This document shows, piece after piece, positions 34,577 to 43,659 of a stretch of 64,000 nucleotides of DNA. Location of the stretch: NCBI GenBank assembly GCA_029245345.1, contig JAQWPM010000012.1, positions 558,001 through 622,000 of the forward strand, read 5' to 3'. This stretch comes from Longimicrobiales bacterium. GTDB lineage: Bacteria > Gemmatimonadota > Gemmatimonadetes > Longimicrobiales > Gaopeijiaceae. The first letter of the stretch is position 1. Every line of letters begins with the position of its first letter. The translations under genes and the position numbers were made by a program. Below the pieces are notes generated by a model, which did not search any database, was not told where the DNA came from, and was given only the letters and a program-made list of their open reading frames with translations.

Positions 34577-36013
34577 ATGCGGTACGCTCCCTCAGTCGGC
34601 TGTCGTTCTCTGGTCGCGCTGTCCCTATCCCTGGCGTTCGGCGCGTGCGCGTATTCGATCCCCGAGGTAAGCCCTGCGGACATTCCTAGCATCCGTCAGC
34701 AGCTCTCCGCAAACCCTCTCGACACGGACCTCCAAGTCCAGTTGGGAATGGCGCTCTTCAAAACGAACGACTTTGAAGGCTCGCGAATGACCCTGCAGGC
34801 TGCTGTGGACTCCGGAAACCAATCCGGCCCCGGGCTACTCTACCTAGGCATGGTACATGAGGAGCTGCACAATTGGTCCGCGGCTAGTGACGCGTACAAC
34901 CAGTACCTCAACGTAGGACGGTCCGAGGAATTGAAGAACGAACTGCGCAACCGTCTCCAGTTCGTCGCGCAGAACATGCTGCAGGAGCGGTCGCAGACCG
35001 CCTTGGCGAACGAGTCGCAGCTTCTCACGACGGCGCCGACGCCTCGGTCGGTGGCGGTCATGCCGTTCGCGTTCAACTCCACGGACGCCAACCTCGAGCC
35101 GCTGATCTATGCCCTAGCGGACATGATGACAACGGACTTCGCCGTTTCCAACGCGCTCATCGTATTGGAGCGTGCCCAGATCCAATCGCTCCTGGACGAG
35201 ATCGGGATGAACGAGGCAGGCTATTCCGAGCCAGGCACCGGCGCACGCGCTGGCCGCCTACTTCAGGCTGAGCACGTCGTACAAGGAGTCCTCACTCCGG
35301 CGGGCGACCAAATCGCCGTCTCGCAGGACGTGCTGAACGTGGCAAGCGCATCTTCGGCCGGTCAGGTCAACGAGGCAGCGGCGCTGGAAAACATCTTCGA
35401 TATGGAGAAGCAACTCGTCTTCCGCACCATCCAGGAAGTGCTCGGAGTGACGCTCACCCCCGGTGAGCAGCAGCAAATTCTTGACAACCGCACGGACAAC
35501 CTGCTGGCGTTCCTCGCCTACGGGCGCGGACTTCGTGAGAAGGACAACGGGAACTATGCGGCCGCACAGGCTGAGTTCGAGCAGGCGCAGCAACTCGACC
35601 CTAGCTTCAGCGCTGCGGCAACCGAGGCTCAGGAATCGCAGGTGATGGACGAAGCTGCCGCCACAACGACAGCCCAGATCGCAACGACCGCGTCGTCGAC
35701 CGGTGAGACAGGTTCTGGCGGATCAGTAGCTCCGCCACCAACAACGACCACGACGGGTGCGACCACCGGCGGAGGGACGACAACTGCCACGTCGCAGACG
35801 CTGAGTGAGGCTTCCAACGCGGTCAATCCAACCCGGACCTCAGGGACCCTCGACCTCGGCTCAACTACGAGTAGTGACAACACAGCGGCGACCACGACCG
35901 GTGAGGACCGCAGCGATGCAGCTCAAGAGTCTCAAGGCCAAGAAAGCGTGACGACAGTTGCACAGGCTCAGATTCGCATCGTCATCCTGAGACCGGGCAG
36001 AGGTGGCCAATGA
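34577..36013 (+). CDS. CsgG-like TPR lipoprotein with Thr-rich tail
   Basis: 478 residues. Lipoprotein signal (LSLAFGAC, Cys24), two TPR units (about 40-125), a CsgG/FlgO-like domain (about 150-285: TPRSVAVMPFAFNS, MMTTDFAVSNALIVLERAQI, EIGMNEAGYSEPGTGARAGR, LLQAEHVVQGVL), another TPR (about 310-345), and a low-complexity tail rich in Thr, Ser, Gly and Ala (about 355-460). It overlaps the start of the barrel gene by four bases and is divergent from the caspase/CsgG pair, with about 200 bases between. Confidence 0.78.
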   Translation: MRYAPSVGCRSLVALSLSLAFGACAYSIPEVSPADIPSIRQQLSANPLDTDLQVQLGMALFKTNDFEGSRMTLQAAVDSGNQSGPGLLYLGMVHEELHNWSAASDAYNQYLNVGRSEELKNELRNRLQFVAQNMLQERSQTALANESQLLTTAPTPRSVAVMPFAFNSTDANLEPLIYALADMMTTDFAVSNALIVLERAQIQSLLDEIGMNEAGYSEPGTGARAGRLLQAEHVVQGVLTPAGDQIAVSQDVLNVASASSAGQVNEAAALENIFDMEKQLVFRTIQEVLGVTLTPGEQQQILDNRTDNLLAFLAYGRGLREKDNGNYAAAQAEFEQAQQLDPSFSAAATEAQESQVMDEAAATTTAQIATTASSTGETGSGGSVAPPPTTTTTGATTGGGTTTATSQTLSEASNAVNPTRTSGTLDLGSTTSSDNTAATTTGEDRSDAAQESQGQESVTTVAQAQIRIVILRPGRGGQ

Positions 36014-37152
36014 TCGCCCGGACACTGAAGGCCGGTATCGCAGCGGCCTTCGTAGCCGCGGTCTTAGCGGTCCCAGCTTCGGCGCAAAACAGCACGATGG
36101 GCGTCGGGTCCAATTTTATGGGCTACACGTTCGATGCTGGCTTGGGCGCGGACGCGGTTCAACTTTTTATGGTCCCGGTCGCCGTGCGGTTCCCGATCAC
36201 CGACGCGATTTCGGTGGACCTCTCGACCGCTTGGGCTCAGGGCGAGATCGAGCGCGACAACACCCGCTTTACGATGTCCGGGGTGACCGACACCCACCTG
36301 AAGCTCTCTTATTCAGTGACGCCTTGGGCACTGCTTAGCTTCGGCGCAGGCATCCCCACCGGCAATTCTACCCACACTGGAGAGGAAGCCATCGTTGCGT
36401 CCGTGCTCGCCACGGACCTATTGGGTTTCCGCGAAACCACGTGGGGAAGCGGTTCCGGGTTCACGTCGGCCCTGGCCACTGCCGCCCGAGTCGGCGGATG
36501 GGGAGTCGGGTTCGCCGGAGCCTATTCGGTGCGCGGAGAGTTCGAACCGAGTACAGACCTCGATTTGTCATACCGGCCGGGCAATGAGACCCGAATCCGG
36601 GTGGGCCTCGATCGGAACATCGGTACGAATACGCTCACGCTTGGTGCGACATTCCGGCAGTACGAATCGGACCAGGCGGACGGGATCAACCTCTTCCAGG
36701 CAGGCAATCGACTCCGCTTCGACGCAACGTATGCGTTCCGCGCAGGTTCTGGAGTATGGACAGTGTATGCTGCAGACGTGATTCGTGAGACTGGCGACCT
36801 GACCCTTTCCATCGTGGACAACATTGGAGCGATCGTCGGGGACACCGCGATCGCAACGCCGAAGCAGAACATGCTCGTCGTTGGCGTGATGGGTTCGATC
36901 CAGGTCGGCGGTGGCTTCGCATTCCGTCCTCACATCGACCTCAGACTGCAAGACCGTACGGAACCCGACGGCACGGACCCCGGCTCAGGTTGGATGCTGG
37001 CCGCAGGTGGAGATCTCCCCATGCGTCTTTTCGGTGGCTACGATTTCTTCCCCAAGCTACGCATTCTCTACGGCTCTATCATCGACGCCACCGGGGCCGG
37101 AGTGGACGTCATGGGGGCTGAGTTCTCAGGTACCGTCCGATGGATATTCTGA
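36010..37152 (+). CDS. Outer-membrane beta-barrel protein
   Basis: 380 residues. Signal peptide (AAAFVAAVLAVPASAQ) followed by alternating amphipathic strands such as SVDLSTAWAQGEIERD, HLKLSYSVTPWALLSFGAG, TRIRVGLDRNIGTNTLTLG and RLRFDATYAFRAGSGVWTV. The chain ends FSGTVRWIF, the terminal Phe typical of barrels inserted by BamA. No transported substrate can be named. Its ATG overlaps the CsgG/TPR lipoprotein stop (ATGA), so the two are produced together, perhaps as an envelope complex with the divergent caspase pair. Confidence 0.82.
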   Translation: MIARTLKAGIAAAFVAAVLAVPASAQNSTMGVGSNFMGYTFDAGLGADAVQLFMVPVAVRFPITDAISVDLSTAWAQGEIERDNTRFTMSGVTDTHLKLSYSVTPWALLSFGAGIPTGNSTHTGEEAIVASVLATDLLGFRETTWGSGSGFTSALATAARVGGWGVGFAGAYSVRGEFEPSTDLDLSYRPGNETRIRVGLDRNIGTNTLTLGATFRQYESDQADGINLFQAGNRLRFDATYAFRAGSGVWTVYAADVIRETGDLTLSIVDNIGAIVGDTAIATPKQNMLVVGVMGSIQVGGGFAFRPHIDLRLQDRTEPDGTDPGSGWMLAAGGDLPMRLFGGYDFFPKLRILYGSIIDATGAGVDVMGAEFSGTVRWIF

Positions 37153-37172
37153 CGGGGGAGTAACCTCCCCCG
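37153..37172 (+). terminator. Short GC hairpin after the barrel gene
   Basis: 8-bp stem (37153-37160 with 37165-37172), loop taac, starting at the last base region of the barrel gene stop. No T-run, so it may be an mRNA-end stabiliser; the stronger terminator is at 37221. Confidence 0.4.
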
Positions 37173-37220
37173 CCTCGCATCTCCGAGCTCTCGCGGACTT
37201 TCGGGGATAGCCGCTAGTAT

Positions 37221-37253
37221 GGGCGTCCGGCTTCAAAGCCGGATGCCCATTTT
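37221..37253 (+). terminator. Rho-independent terminator between barrel gene and pfk
   Basis: 12-bp stem with one G-T wobble (37221-37232 with 37237-37248), loop tcaa, followed by atttt. It ends the barrel operon 35 bases before the phosphofructokinase start. Confidence 0.75.
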
Positions 37254-37282
37254 CTTTGGTGGCACGTCTGCCCGGCCAGGCC

Positions 37283-38371
37283 ATGAATCTGAACATCAAA
37301 CGCATCGCCGTGAACACCGGCGGGGGGGATGCTCCCGGCCTCAACGCCGTCATCCGCGCAGTTGTTAGGGCGGCGGAGCAGATGGACTGGGAGGTCCTCG
37401 GGATCAAGGACAGCTACGACGGGCTGTTCGAGGAAGACGGGGTCGTCACCTTGAACCGCCGGTCCGTCCGGGGGATCACGCACCTCGGAGGCACGATCCT
37501 CGGCACGACGAACCGGGGGAACCCACTGAAGTGGCCCATCCGCGCCGACGGCGGCGCCGTTACGTACATGGACCGGTCGCAAGAGGTGGTCGATGCCCTG
37601 GAGCGACTCGAGGTCGACGCTCTGATCTCAATTGGCGGCGACGGCTCGCTCGAGATCGCACACGCACTCTCTCAGAAGGGCCTCAAGGTCGTCGGGGTCC
37701 CGAAGACGATCGACAATGACCTCGAGGCCACGAGTGTGACCTTCGGCTTCCATACCGCAGTCGACACGGCCACAGACGCGATTGGAAAGCTCCACTCCAC
37801 CGCGGAATCACATCAGCGAGTCATGGTCGTCGAGGTGATGGGCCGGAACGCCGGTTGGATCGCGCTGTCGTCAGGCGTCGCGGGAACTGCGGATGTCATC
37901 CTGATCCCGGAGATCCCCTACGACATGGATATCGTCTGCGAGAAAATTCAGGATCGCTACGCCAGCGGGCGAGAATTCGCGATTGTGGTCGTCGCGGAAG
38001 GGGCCTTCCCCAAAGGCAGCAAGCCTCTGTTCAAACAGGAAGACGACGGCCAGAAACGACTGGGTGGAATGGCAGAGCAGGTAGCCCATGATATTCATGA
38101 GCGGACCGGCAGGGAGACGCGGCACCTCGTCCTAGGCCACCTCCAGCGCGGTGGCGGCCCCAACTCTTATGACCGCTTGCTGGCGCTCCGCTTTGGAGCT
38201 GCAGCGGTCAAGCTGGTGATGGACGGCTGTTTCGGGTGCATGGTCGCGCTCAATCCGCCCAAAGTGCTCGCCGTTCCGCTGGAACAGGCGATAGCGAGAA
38301 TAAAGACTGTCCCCTTGGACAGCGACATCATCGAAACTGCGCGGGCCGTTGGCACTTGCATGGGAGATTGA
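37283..38371 (+). CDS. pfkA: 6-phosphofructokinase (group III type)
   Basis: 362 residues from ATG 37283 (the frame is open from a GTG at 37256). Glycolytic phosphorylation of fructose 6-phosphate. Motifs: NTGGGDAPGLNAVIR, LGTTNRGNP, SIGGDGSLEIA (Asp120, Gly121), PKTIDNDLEAT (Lys141, catalytic Asp144) and VVEVMGRNAGWIAL. The residue matching E. coli Gly104 is Gly, as in ATP enzymes, but the residue matching Gly124 is Lys, as in PPi-dependent and group III enzymes, so the phosphoryl donor is not settled; ATP is more likely. It is 7 bases upstream of the S9 peptidase gene. Confidence 0.92.
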   Translation: MNLNIKRIAVNTGGGDAPGLNAVIRAVVRAAEQMDWEVLGIKDSYDGLFEEDGVVTLNRRSVRGITHLGGTILGTTNRGNPLKWPIRADGGAVTYMDRSQEVVDALERLEVDALISIGGDGSLEIAHALSQKGLKVVGVPKTIDNDLEATSVTFGFHTAVDTATDAIGKLHSTAESHQRVMVVEVMGRNAGWIALSSGVAGTADVILIPEIPYDMDIVCEKIQDRYASGREFAIVVVAEGAFPKGSKPLFKQEDDGQKRLGGMAEQVAHDIHERTGRETRHLVLGHLQRGGGPNSYDRLLALRFGAAAVKLVMDGCFGCMVALNPPKVLAVPLEQAIARIKTVPLDSDIIETARAVGTCMGD

Positions 38372-38378
38372 AGAGAAA

Positions 38379-40802
38379 ATGAAGAGAGTCACAAACGGTC
38401 TATTGGCCGCGCTCGTCGCAGTTTGCACTCCTGCCCTCGTCAGCGCGCAAAGTGTGGCGGACCACGTACCTGAGGTCGTCCGGAGCGAACAGTTCGAGCT
38501 GTCCATTCGGAACATCATGCGCGCCGAGGAGAACGTCGGCGTTGCCCCGGGGCAGATCCGATGGACGGACGACTCCGAATGGATCTACTTCAGTTGGCGA
38601 CCCGGAGGCATGGCCTGGGACGCGCCGCGCTCCAGCTACCGCGTCAGCGCGGACGGCGGCGAGCCCGAAATCGTCAATGGAGAGACCATGCGCGAGATGG
38701 CACCTCTGTTGGCCGGAGGGGATATCTCTGCCGATCAGCGATGGCGCATCTCGTCCGTCAGCGGAGATCTGTACTTGGTCGATCGACGGTCGATGAATGT
38801 CCGCCGCTTGACGCACACCGCGGACGGGGAGGGTCAACCAATTTTCTCGTCCGATGGCGAGTCGATCCTCTTCCAGCGTGGCGGGAATCTGTTCCGACTG
38901 GGGATTGAATCCGGGACCTTGGAGCAACTCACGCGAGTGGCCAACGGACCCGCACCTCGAGACGAAGAAGACGCCGAGGGCCAGCGGGGCTTCTTGGAAG
39001 ACCAGCAGCTCGAATTGTTCGCGCATATCCGCAGGGATGCTGTGCGTCAGGCTCGTCAGGACTCGATCCGCGAAGCAGGGTCGATCGGTGAGCCAGAGCA
39101 GATCTATGTGGGGGCCGGAGAGCGCGCCCAAGGCATGACCCCAACCCGCACGGGCGAGTACGCCCTACTCCGAGCGGTGAAGCAGTCGCAAGGGTCGAAG
39201 CAGACGATCGTGCCCGACTGGGTCACCGATGACGGGTACACGCGGGACCTCACGGTTCGGACGAAGGTCGGGGACGCTCAGGGCGCCCAGCGGATCGGAG
39301 TTGTCACCCTCGCCACGGGCGAAGTCACTTGGATCGACCTCGCTCCAGAAGGCTACGAAGGTGAGGGGACGCCCCGGCCGAATAACGCGCAGTGGAACGA
39401 CGCTGGGACGAAGGCATTTGTTTTCGCCGTTTCCGCAGACAACAAAGACCGGTGGCTTTGGTCTGTGGACGCCGCCACAGGCGAGCGCACGATGCTCGAC
39501 CATCTACGTGACGATGCATGGGTCGCCGGCCCGTGCTTCGCGTTCTGTGTCGGCTTCGTGCCGGGGACGGACCGCATCTACTACGTGAGCGAAGGATCGG
39601 GCTACGCTCACCTCTACGCGGTGAACGCCGACGGTTCGGACAAGCAGGCACTCACGAGTGGAGAGTGGGAAGTACTCTCGGTGGGCATGCCGGAGGATCG
39701 GTCCCGCTTCTTCCTGCGCACGAACGAGGGGTCGCCGTTCAACGAGCACCTGTTCTGGATGGACTTCGACGGCTCGGATAGGGAGCAGGTCACGTCAGGA
39801 GACGGGCGGTTCGTTGGGACGCTCGCTCCGAACGGGGAGCGCATGGCGGTCGTGCACGACGTGGCTAATCATCCGCCCGAACTCTTCGTCGCAGACGCAG
39901 AATCGGGCTCCGAAATGGGACAGATCACCGAGTCGCCCACCGAAGAATGGAGTGGATTCCCGTGGGTCAAGCCGGAGATCCTGAGCTTCGAAGCGGAGGA
40001 CGGTACGATGGTGCCGGCCAGGATCTATCGGCCGTCGGACATGGGCGCTGAGTCACACGGCGGCGCGGTCATCTTCGTTCATGGCGCTGGATACCTCCAC
40101 AACGTCCATAACTACTGGTCGTCGTACTACCGCGAATACCAGTTCAATCAGCTGCTCGCCGCGAGTGGCTATACGGTGCTCGACATCGACTACCGGGGCT
40201 CTGCCGGATATGGCGCTGAATGGCGGACGGGGATCTATCGGTGGATGGGCGGGAAGGACATGTCCGACCAGGTCGACGGCGCTCGGTATCTCGCTGCGAG
40301 TGAAGGCGTCGATCCGGCTCGCATCGGGCTCTATGGTGGGTCCTACGGTGGATTCATCACGCTCATGGGCCTCTTCACCTCCGGAGACACCTTCAAGTCC
40401 GGAGCAGCGCTCCGGTCCGTGACCGACTGGGCCCACTACAACCATGGGTACACCAGCAGAATCCTGAATCAACCGCAGGACGACATTGAAGCCTATGAGC
40501 AGTCGTCTCCGATCTATTTCGCGGAGAACTTCGGAGCGGATCAGCACCTCGTGATGCTGCACGGCATGGTCGACACCAACGTGCACTTCTCGGACGTGGT
40601 CCGATTGTCTCAGAGGCTCATCGAGTTGGGCAAGGAGAACTGGGAGCTCGCGGTCTACCCCGTGGAGGGCCACGGATTCACTGAACCGACATCGTGGACC
40701 GACGAGTACCGCCGGATCTACGAGCTTTTCGAACGGACGCTGCGGGAGCCGGGATGCACAGCCGAGGGTGGCTTCTGCACCGTTCGAGGAGCCGGAAACT
40801 GA
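38379..40802 (+). CDS. Secreted S9-family prolyl oligopeptidase/dipeptidyl peptidase
   Basis: 807 residues from ATG 38379. Signal peptide (LLAALVAVCTPALVSAQ). A propeller domain (about 35-520) includes PD40-like blades (RISSVSGDLYLVDRRSMNVR, QPIFSSDGESILFQR). The C-terminal alpha/beta-hydrolase has the triad Ser655 in GLYGGSYGGF, Asp732 in HGMVDTNVHF and His765 in VEGHGF, with LDIDYRGSAGYG before the nucleophile. It degrades Pro-containing peptides in the periplasm, by family. The tight spacing to pfkA suggests co-transcription without a metabolic link. A strong terminator follows at 40832. Confidence 0.92.
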   Translation: MKRVTNGLLAALVAVCTPALVSAQSVADHVPEVVRSEQFELSIRNIMRAEENVGVAPGQIRWTDDSEWIYFSWRPGGMAWDAPRSSYRVSADGGEPEIVNGETMREMAPLLAGGDISADQRWRISSVSGDLYLVDRRSMNVRRLTHTADGEGQPIFSSDGESILFQRGGNLFRLGIESGTLEQLTRVANGPAPRDEEDAEGQRGFLEDQQLELFAHIRRDAVRQARQDSIREAGSIGEPEQIYVGAGERAQGMTPTRTGEYALLRAVKQSQGSKQTIVPDWVTDDGYTRDLTVRTKVGDAQGAQRIGVVTLATGEVTWIDLAPEGYEGEGTPRPNNAQWNDAGTKAFVFAVSADNKDRWLWSVDAATGERTMLDHLRDDAWVAGPCFAFCVGFVPGTDRIYYVSEGSGYAHLYAVNADGSDKQALTSGEWEVLSVGMPEDRSRFFLRTNEGSPFNEHLFWMDFDGSDREQVTSGDGRFVGTLAPNGERMAVVHDVANHPPELFVADAESGSEMGQITESPTEEWSGFPWVKPEILSFEAEDGTMVPARIYRPSDMGAESHGGAVIFVHGAGYLHNVHNYWSSYYREYQFNQLLAASGYTVLDIDYRGSAGYGAEWRTGIYRWMGGKDMSDQVDGARYLAASEGVDPARIGLYGGSYGGFITLMGLFTSGDTFKSGAALRSVTDWAHYNHGYTSRILNQPQDDIEAYEQSSPIYFAENFGADQHLVMLHGMVDTNVHFSDVVRLSQRLIELGKENWELAVYPVEGHGFTEPTSWTDEYRRIYELFERTLREPGCTAEGGFCTVRGAGN

Positions 40803-40831
40803 CGCGACGACGCTAGGGTCGTGGGGGATAA

Positions 40832-40873
40832 AGAGAGGGCGCCGACAGTCTTTCCGGCGCCCTCTCTTTTTTT
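40832..40873 (+). terminator. Canonical terminator after the S9 peptidase gene
   Basis: Perfect 13-bp GC-rich stem (40832-40844 with 40855-40867), 10-base loop and a run of seven T, 30 bases past the stop. Confidence 0.93.
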
Positions 40874-40879
40874 CGCCGG

Positions 40880-41167
40880 ACCTCACTAGGCAGCCGAACG
40901 CTCAGCTCCAGCTGAGTCGGTCCTGAGGTCCTGAAGGCGCGGACAGCCGGGATGAGCCCTGAGGCGAAGGCTACGGCCATCCGCACGCCAATCATCGAAG
41001 CGGCAATCCCCGGATCCACTAAAGCTGGACTGGCACAGATCCGATCGCGTTGGCGGACGCTCCGTAACGCCCGTCCCGAACGCAAACACGCCACTCACCA
41101 AGAGAAAAGCCCGCTCGAATCTCATTCTCATCACCCACTCTTGTAGCGACGGTCCGCCCCGGAGCAC
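40880..41167 (-). pseudogene. Possible decayed membrane-protein remnant
   Basis: On the minus strand a frame starting MRFERAFLLVSGVFAF at about 41161 looks like a signal segment, and a second frame (about 40880-41030) reads IAASMIGVRMAVAFASGLIP followed by AVRAFRT, resembling the last membrane helix of FtsX-like ABC permeases (ASGLIPAxRAxR). The two lie in different frames and neither is complete. I regard this as a remnant with low confidence; the stretch otherwise holds nothing recognisable. Confidence 0.25.
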
Positions 41168-41269
41168 CGCGCCATCTCAGCTCGAATTACGACCCATCCG
41201 CAGCATGCTTGCGCCATGCGTCGGCCTCCCGGAGCTTCCGTCGCACATCCCGCCGCTTCGGAACTGCCC

Positions 41270-41401
41270 ATGACGCCTGACGACACCGAAACTCCCGCCG
41301 ACACACGGGCCAGGTTGAAGAACACGCTTATCCGCGTGCTCACGGTCCAGCTTATCGCGCTCGCGATGCTCTGGCTCCTCCAGATGCGTTACCACGTCTA
41401 A
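41270..41401 (+). CDS. 43-residue single-helix membrane protein
   Basis: A short frame from ATG 41270: a charged N-terminus (MTPDDTETPADTRARLKN) then one membrane helix (LIRVLTVQLIALAMLWLLQM) ending RYHV. It stops 12 bases before the GTG of the sodium:solute symporter gene, so co-translation is likely. Similar tiny membrane proteins precede some SSS symporters; an accessory role is inferred. The frame is open further upstream (to 41216), but the residues there are not protein-like. Confidence 0.6.
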   Translation: MTPDDTETPADTRARLKNTLIRVLTVQLIALAMLWLLQMRYHV

Positions 41402-41413
41402 GGGAGTCCGACC

Positions 41414-43090
41414 GTGCACTGGATCAATTGGCTCATCGTTGTCGTCTACCTCGCGTACGTCATTATCGATGGTCTCCGGAAGTCCAAAGGGACCGACACC
41501 CTCGAAGGGTACTTCCTAGCGAGTAAGAGCCTGCCTTGGTGGGTCGTTGGCCTGTCCGTGATGGCTACCCAGCTATCTGCGATCACGATGATCGGCACGC
41601 CCGGCCAAGGTGCGACAGATGGCCTCCGGTTCGTGCAGTTCTACTTCGGCCTTCCGATCGCGATGGTCATTCTCGGGGTCACCCTCGTACCGTTCCTTCA
41701 TGGGTCGGGTGTCTACACAGCGTACGAGTACCTGGAGAGCCGGTTTGACACCAAGACCCGCTCCCTCACCGCGTTCCTCTTCCTGCTTTCCCGTGGGATG
41801 TCAGCCGGGACGATCATGGCTGCCCCAGGAGTGGTGCTGAGCGCGGTATTCGGGATCCCACTCGTGTGGAGCGTTCTGCTGATCGGTGTTCCAACCGTGA
41901 TCTACACGATGATCGGGGGCGTCCAGGCGGTGGCCTGGGCAGACGTCAAACAGATGGTGCTCATCATGATCGCCTTGTTGGGCATCATGGTGGTTCTCGT
42001 CATGCAAATGCCGGTCACTCCTGACGACGCGCTGCGCATTGCTGGCTCGACTGGGAGGCTCAAGACGTTCGACTTTTCGTTCAATCTGAACGAGACGTAC
42101 ACGTTCTGGTCGGGCATCATTGGCGGGACATTCCTCATGCTGTCGTACTTTGGAACGGATCAGAGCCAGGTTCAGCGCTACCTGACAGCAAAGTCCGTGG
42201 ACGAGGCGCGCAGTTCGCTACTCATGAGCGCCTACTGGAAGATCCCGCTCCAAGCGCTGGTGCTCATGGTCGGTGTGATGATCTTCGTCTACTACCAGTT
42301 CGTGCAGCCCCCGTTGCTCTTCAACCCGGCCCACGAAGAGGCTGTCGTAGCCGAACGCGGGGCGGCCTACGACGCCCTGCAAGACCGGTACGACGACATT
42401 TTTACACTTCGTGAGCAGGCGGCGATGTCGGTCGCAGATGCCGGAGACGACGCAACAGCGGCGACCGCCATGGAAGCGTTCGTCGCTCGCGAAGCGGATA
42501 TGCAGGTCATCCGCGGTGAGGCCCTCGTGATGGCCGAGGAGGTCACGGGCGAAGCGTCACGCGACGTGAACTACATCGTCCCACGCTTCGTGCTCTCCGA
42601 ACTCCCCATCGGACTGACGGGGCTCTTCATAGCCGGCGTGCTCGCCGCGGCCATGTCGAGCATCGCGGCGGAGTTGAACTCACTCGCTACAACGAGTGTG
42701 ATCGACTTCTACAGACGGTGGTATAAACCCGAAGCCGACGACGCGCACTATCTGAAAATCTCAAAGATCGCGACGGGTTTCTGGGGGCTTTTCGCCTGCG
42801 CGGTCGCGACCTACGCGGCGACCCTTGGGTCGCTCATCGAGGTCGTGAATCGGTTCGGGTCGTTCTTCTATGGCTCGATCCTGGGCGTCTTCCTTCTCGC
42901 GATGATGCCACGTGCCAAGGGCATGGGAGCGTTCGTAGGACTGCTTTCCGGCATGGGTGTCGTGGCAGCCGTGACCTTCGGGGCACCCGATGTCTCGTTC
43001 CTATGGCACAACGTCATCGGTGCGGTGACGGTGGTGGTGGTGGGATTGGTCCTGGGGGGATTGGGCAACGGAGACTCCCAGGAAGCGTAG
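41414..43090 (+). CDS. Sodium:solute symporter (SSS family)
   Basis: 558 residues from GTG 41414 with AGGGAG upstream. About thirteen membrane helices. Family motifs: TDTLEGYFLASKSLPWWVVG, LSVMATQLSAITMIGTPGQG, YTMIGGVQAVAWADVKQM, SYFGTDQSQVQRYLTAKS and AAMSSIAAELNSLATTSVID (sodium-site serines). Between helices, residues about 306-385, a charged helical cytoplasmic loop (DALQDRYDDIFTLREQAAM) is inserted. The substrate (sugar, amino acid, sialic acid or other) cannot be read from sequence. It is paired with the 43-residue membrane peptide just upstream. Confidence 0.9.
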   Translation: MHWINWLIVVVYLAYVIIDGLRKSKGTDTLEGYFLASKSLPWWVVGLSVMATQLSAITMIGTPGQGATDGLRFVQFYFGLPIAMVILGVTLVPFLHGSGVYTAYEYLESRFDTKTRSLTAFLFLLSRGMSAGTIMAAPGVVLSAVFGIPLVWSVLLIGVPTVIYTMIGGVQAVAWADVKQMVLIMIALLGIMVVLVMQMPVTPDDALRIAGSTGRLKTFDFSFNLNETYTFWSGIIGGTFLMLSYFGTDQSQVQRYLTAKSVDEARSSLLMSAYWKIPLQALVLMVGVMIFVYYQFVQPPLLFNPAHEEAVVAERGAAYDALQDRYDDIFTLREQAAMSVADAGDDATAATAMEAFVAREADMQVIRGEALVMAEEVTGEASRDVNYIVPRFVLSELPIGLTGLFIAGVLAAAMSSIAAELNSLATTSVIDFYRRWYKPEADDAHYLKISKIATGFWGLFACAVATYAATLGSLIEVVNRFGSFFYGSILGVFLLAMMPRAKGMGAFVGLLSGMGVVAAVTFGAPDVSFLWHNVIGAVTVVVVGLVLGGLGNGDSQEA

Positions 43091-43144
43091 ACCGAGGCGT
43101 CCACGGAGAAGAACGGCAGGGTTCGACTTGGGACCGGGCGGTCA

Positions 43145-43539
43145 GTGACAGAGGGGGACCAGCGGGTCTTTCTCAGCGAGATGCGTGAGTTGATCGCTCA
43201 ACAAGGTGCGCCGGCAACGGCGACCGACGCCTACTTGGCCACAGTTCAATTTGCTGAGAGGTATCCAGCCTTCGTGACTCTTTCTCACGGACCGCGTGGG
43301 TCGATTTGAGTGCAGCGGATCCTCAGCGGCGACAACCTGCGCGGCGAGGGCGAATTCCATCCTCAGAATCTCGGATCCAACACCTGGGACATCTTCGACG
43401 GAGGCGGTCGCTACCTTGGCAACCTCACGTTCCCTGGCAAGTATCAGCCGATCCGGTCATCGATGACCGGATCTATAGAATCCCCTGAGATGAATTCGAC
43501 CCTCAATCGATGAAGGTGTGCCGGGTGGTGACGGGGTGA
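43145..43539 (+). pseudogene. 3' remnant of a six-bladed beta-propeller gene
   Basis: The frame from 43145 reads FLSEMRELIAQQG, VQFAERYPAFVTLSHGPRGS then Ile-TGA (43307-43309, where GTLW/GSIW is expected), continues VQRILSGDNLRG, NTWDIFDGGGRYLGNLTFP and QPIR, then needs a one-base shift at about 43455 to read VIDDRIYRIP, a second TGA (43486-43488), and DEFDPQSMKVCRVVTG before TGA 43537. Two stops and a frameshift mark it as dead. It corresponds to the C-terminal third of propellers like the intact one at 53602-54903 (WGGTLWVQRR, GGYVGTF). Confidence 0.7.
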
Positions 43540-43659
43540 CGCTCGCCGGAGAATCAAAAGGGGGCGTCGCGGAAGCGCCCAGGGGGAGAAGCCCCGCCAA
43601 GCGTTCTTCGAGCGCGAGCCCCGCGACGCGACCTACGATACTCCTCGATTCACTCGCCA

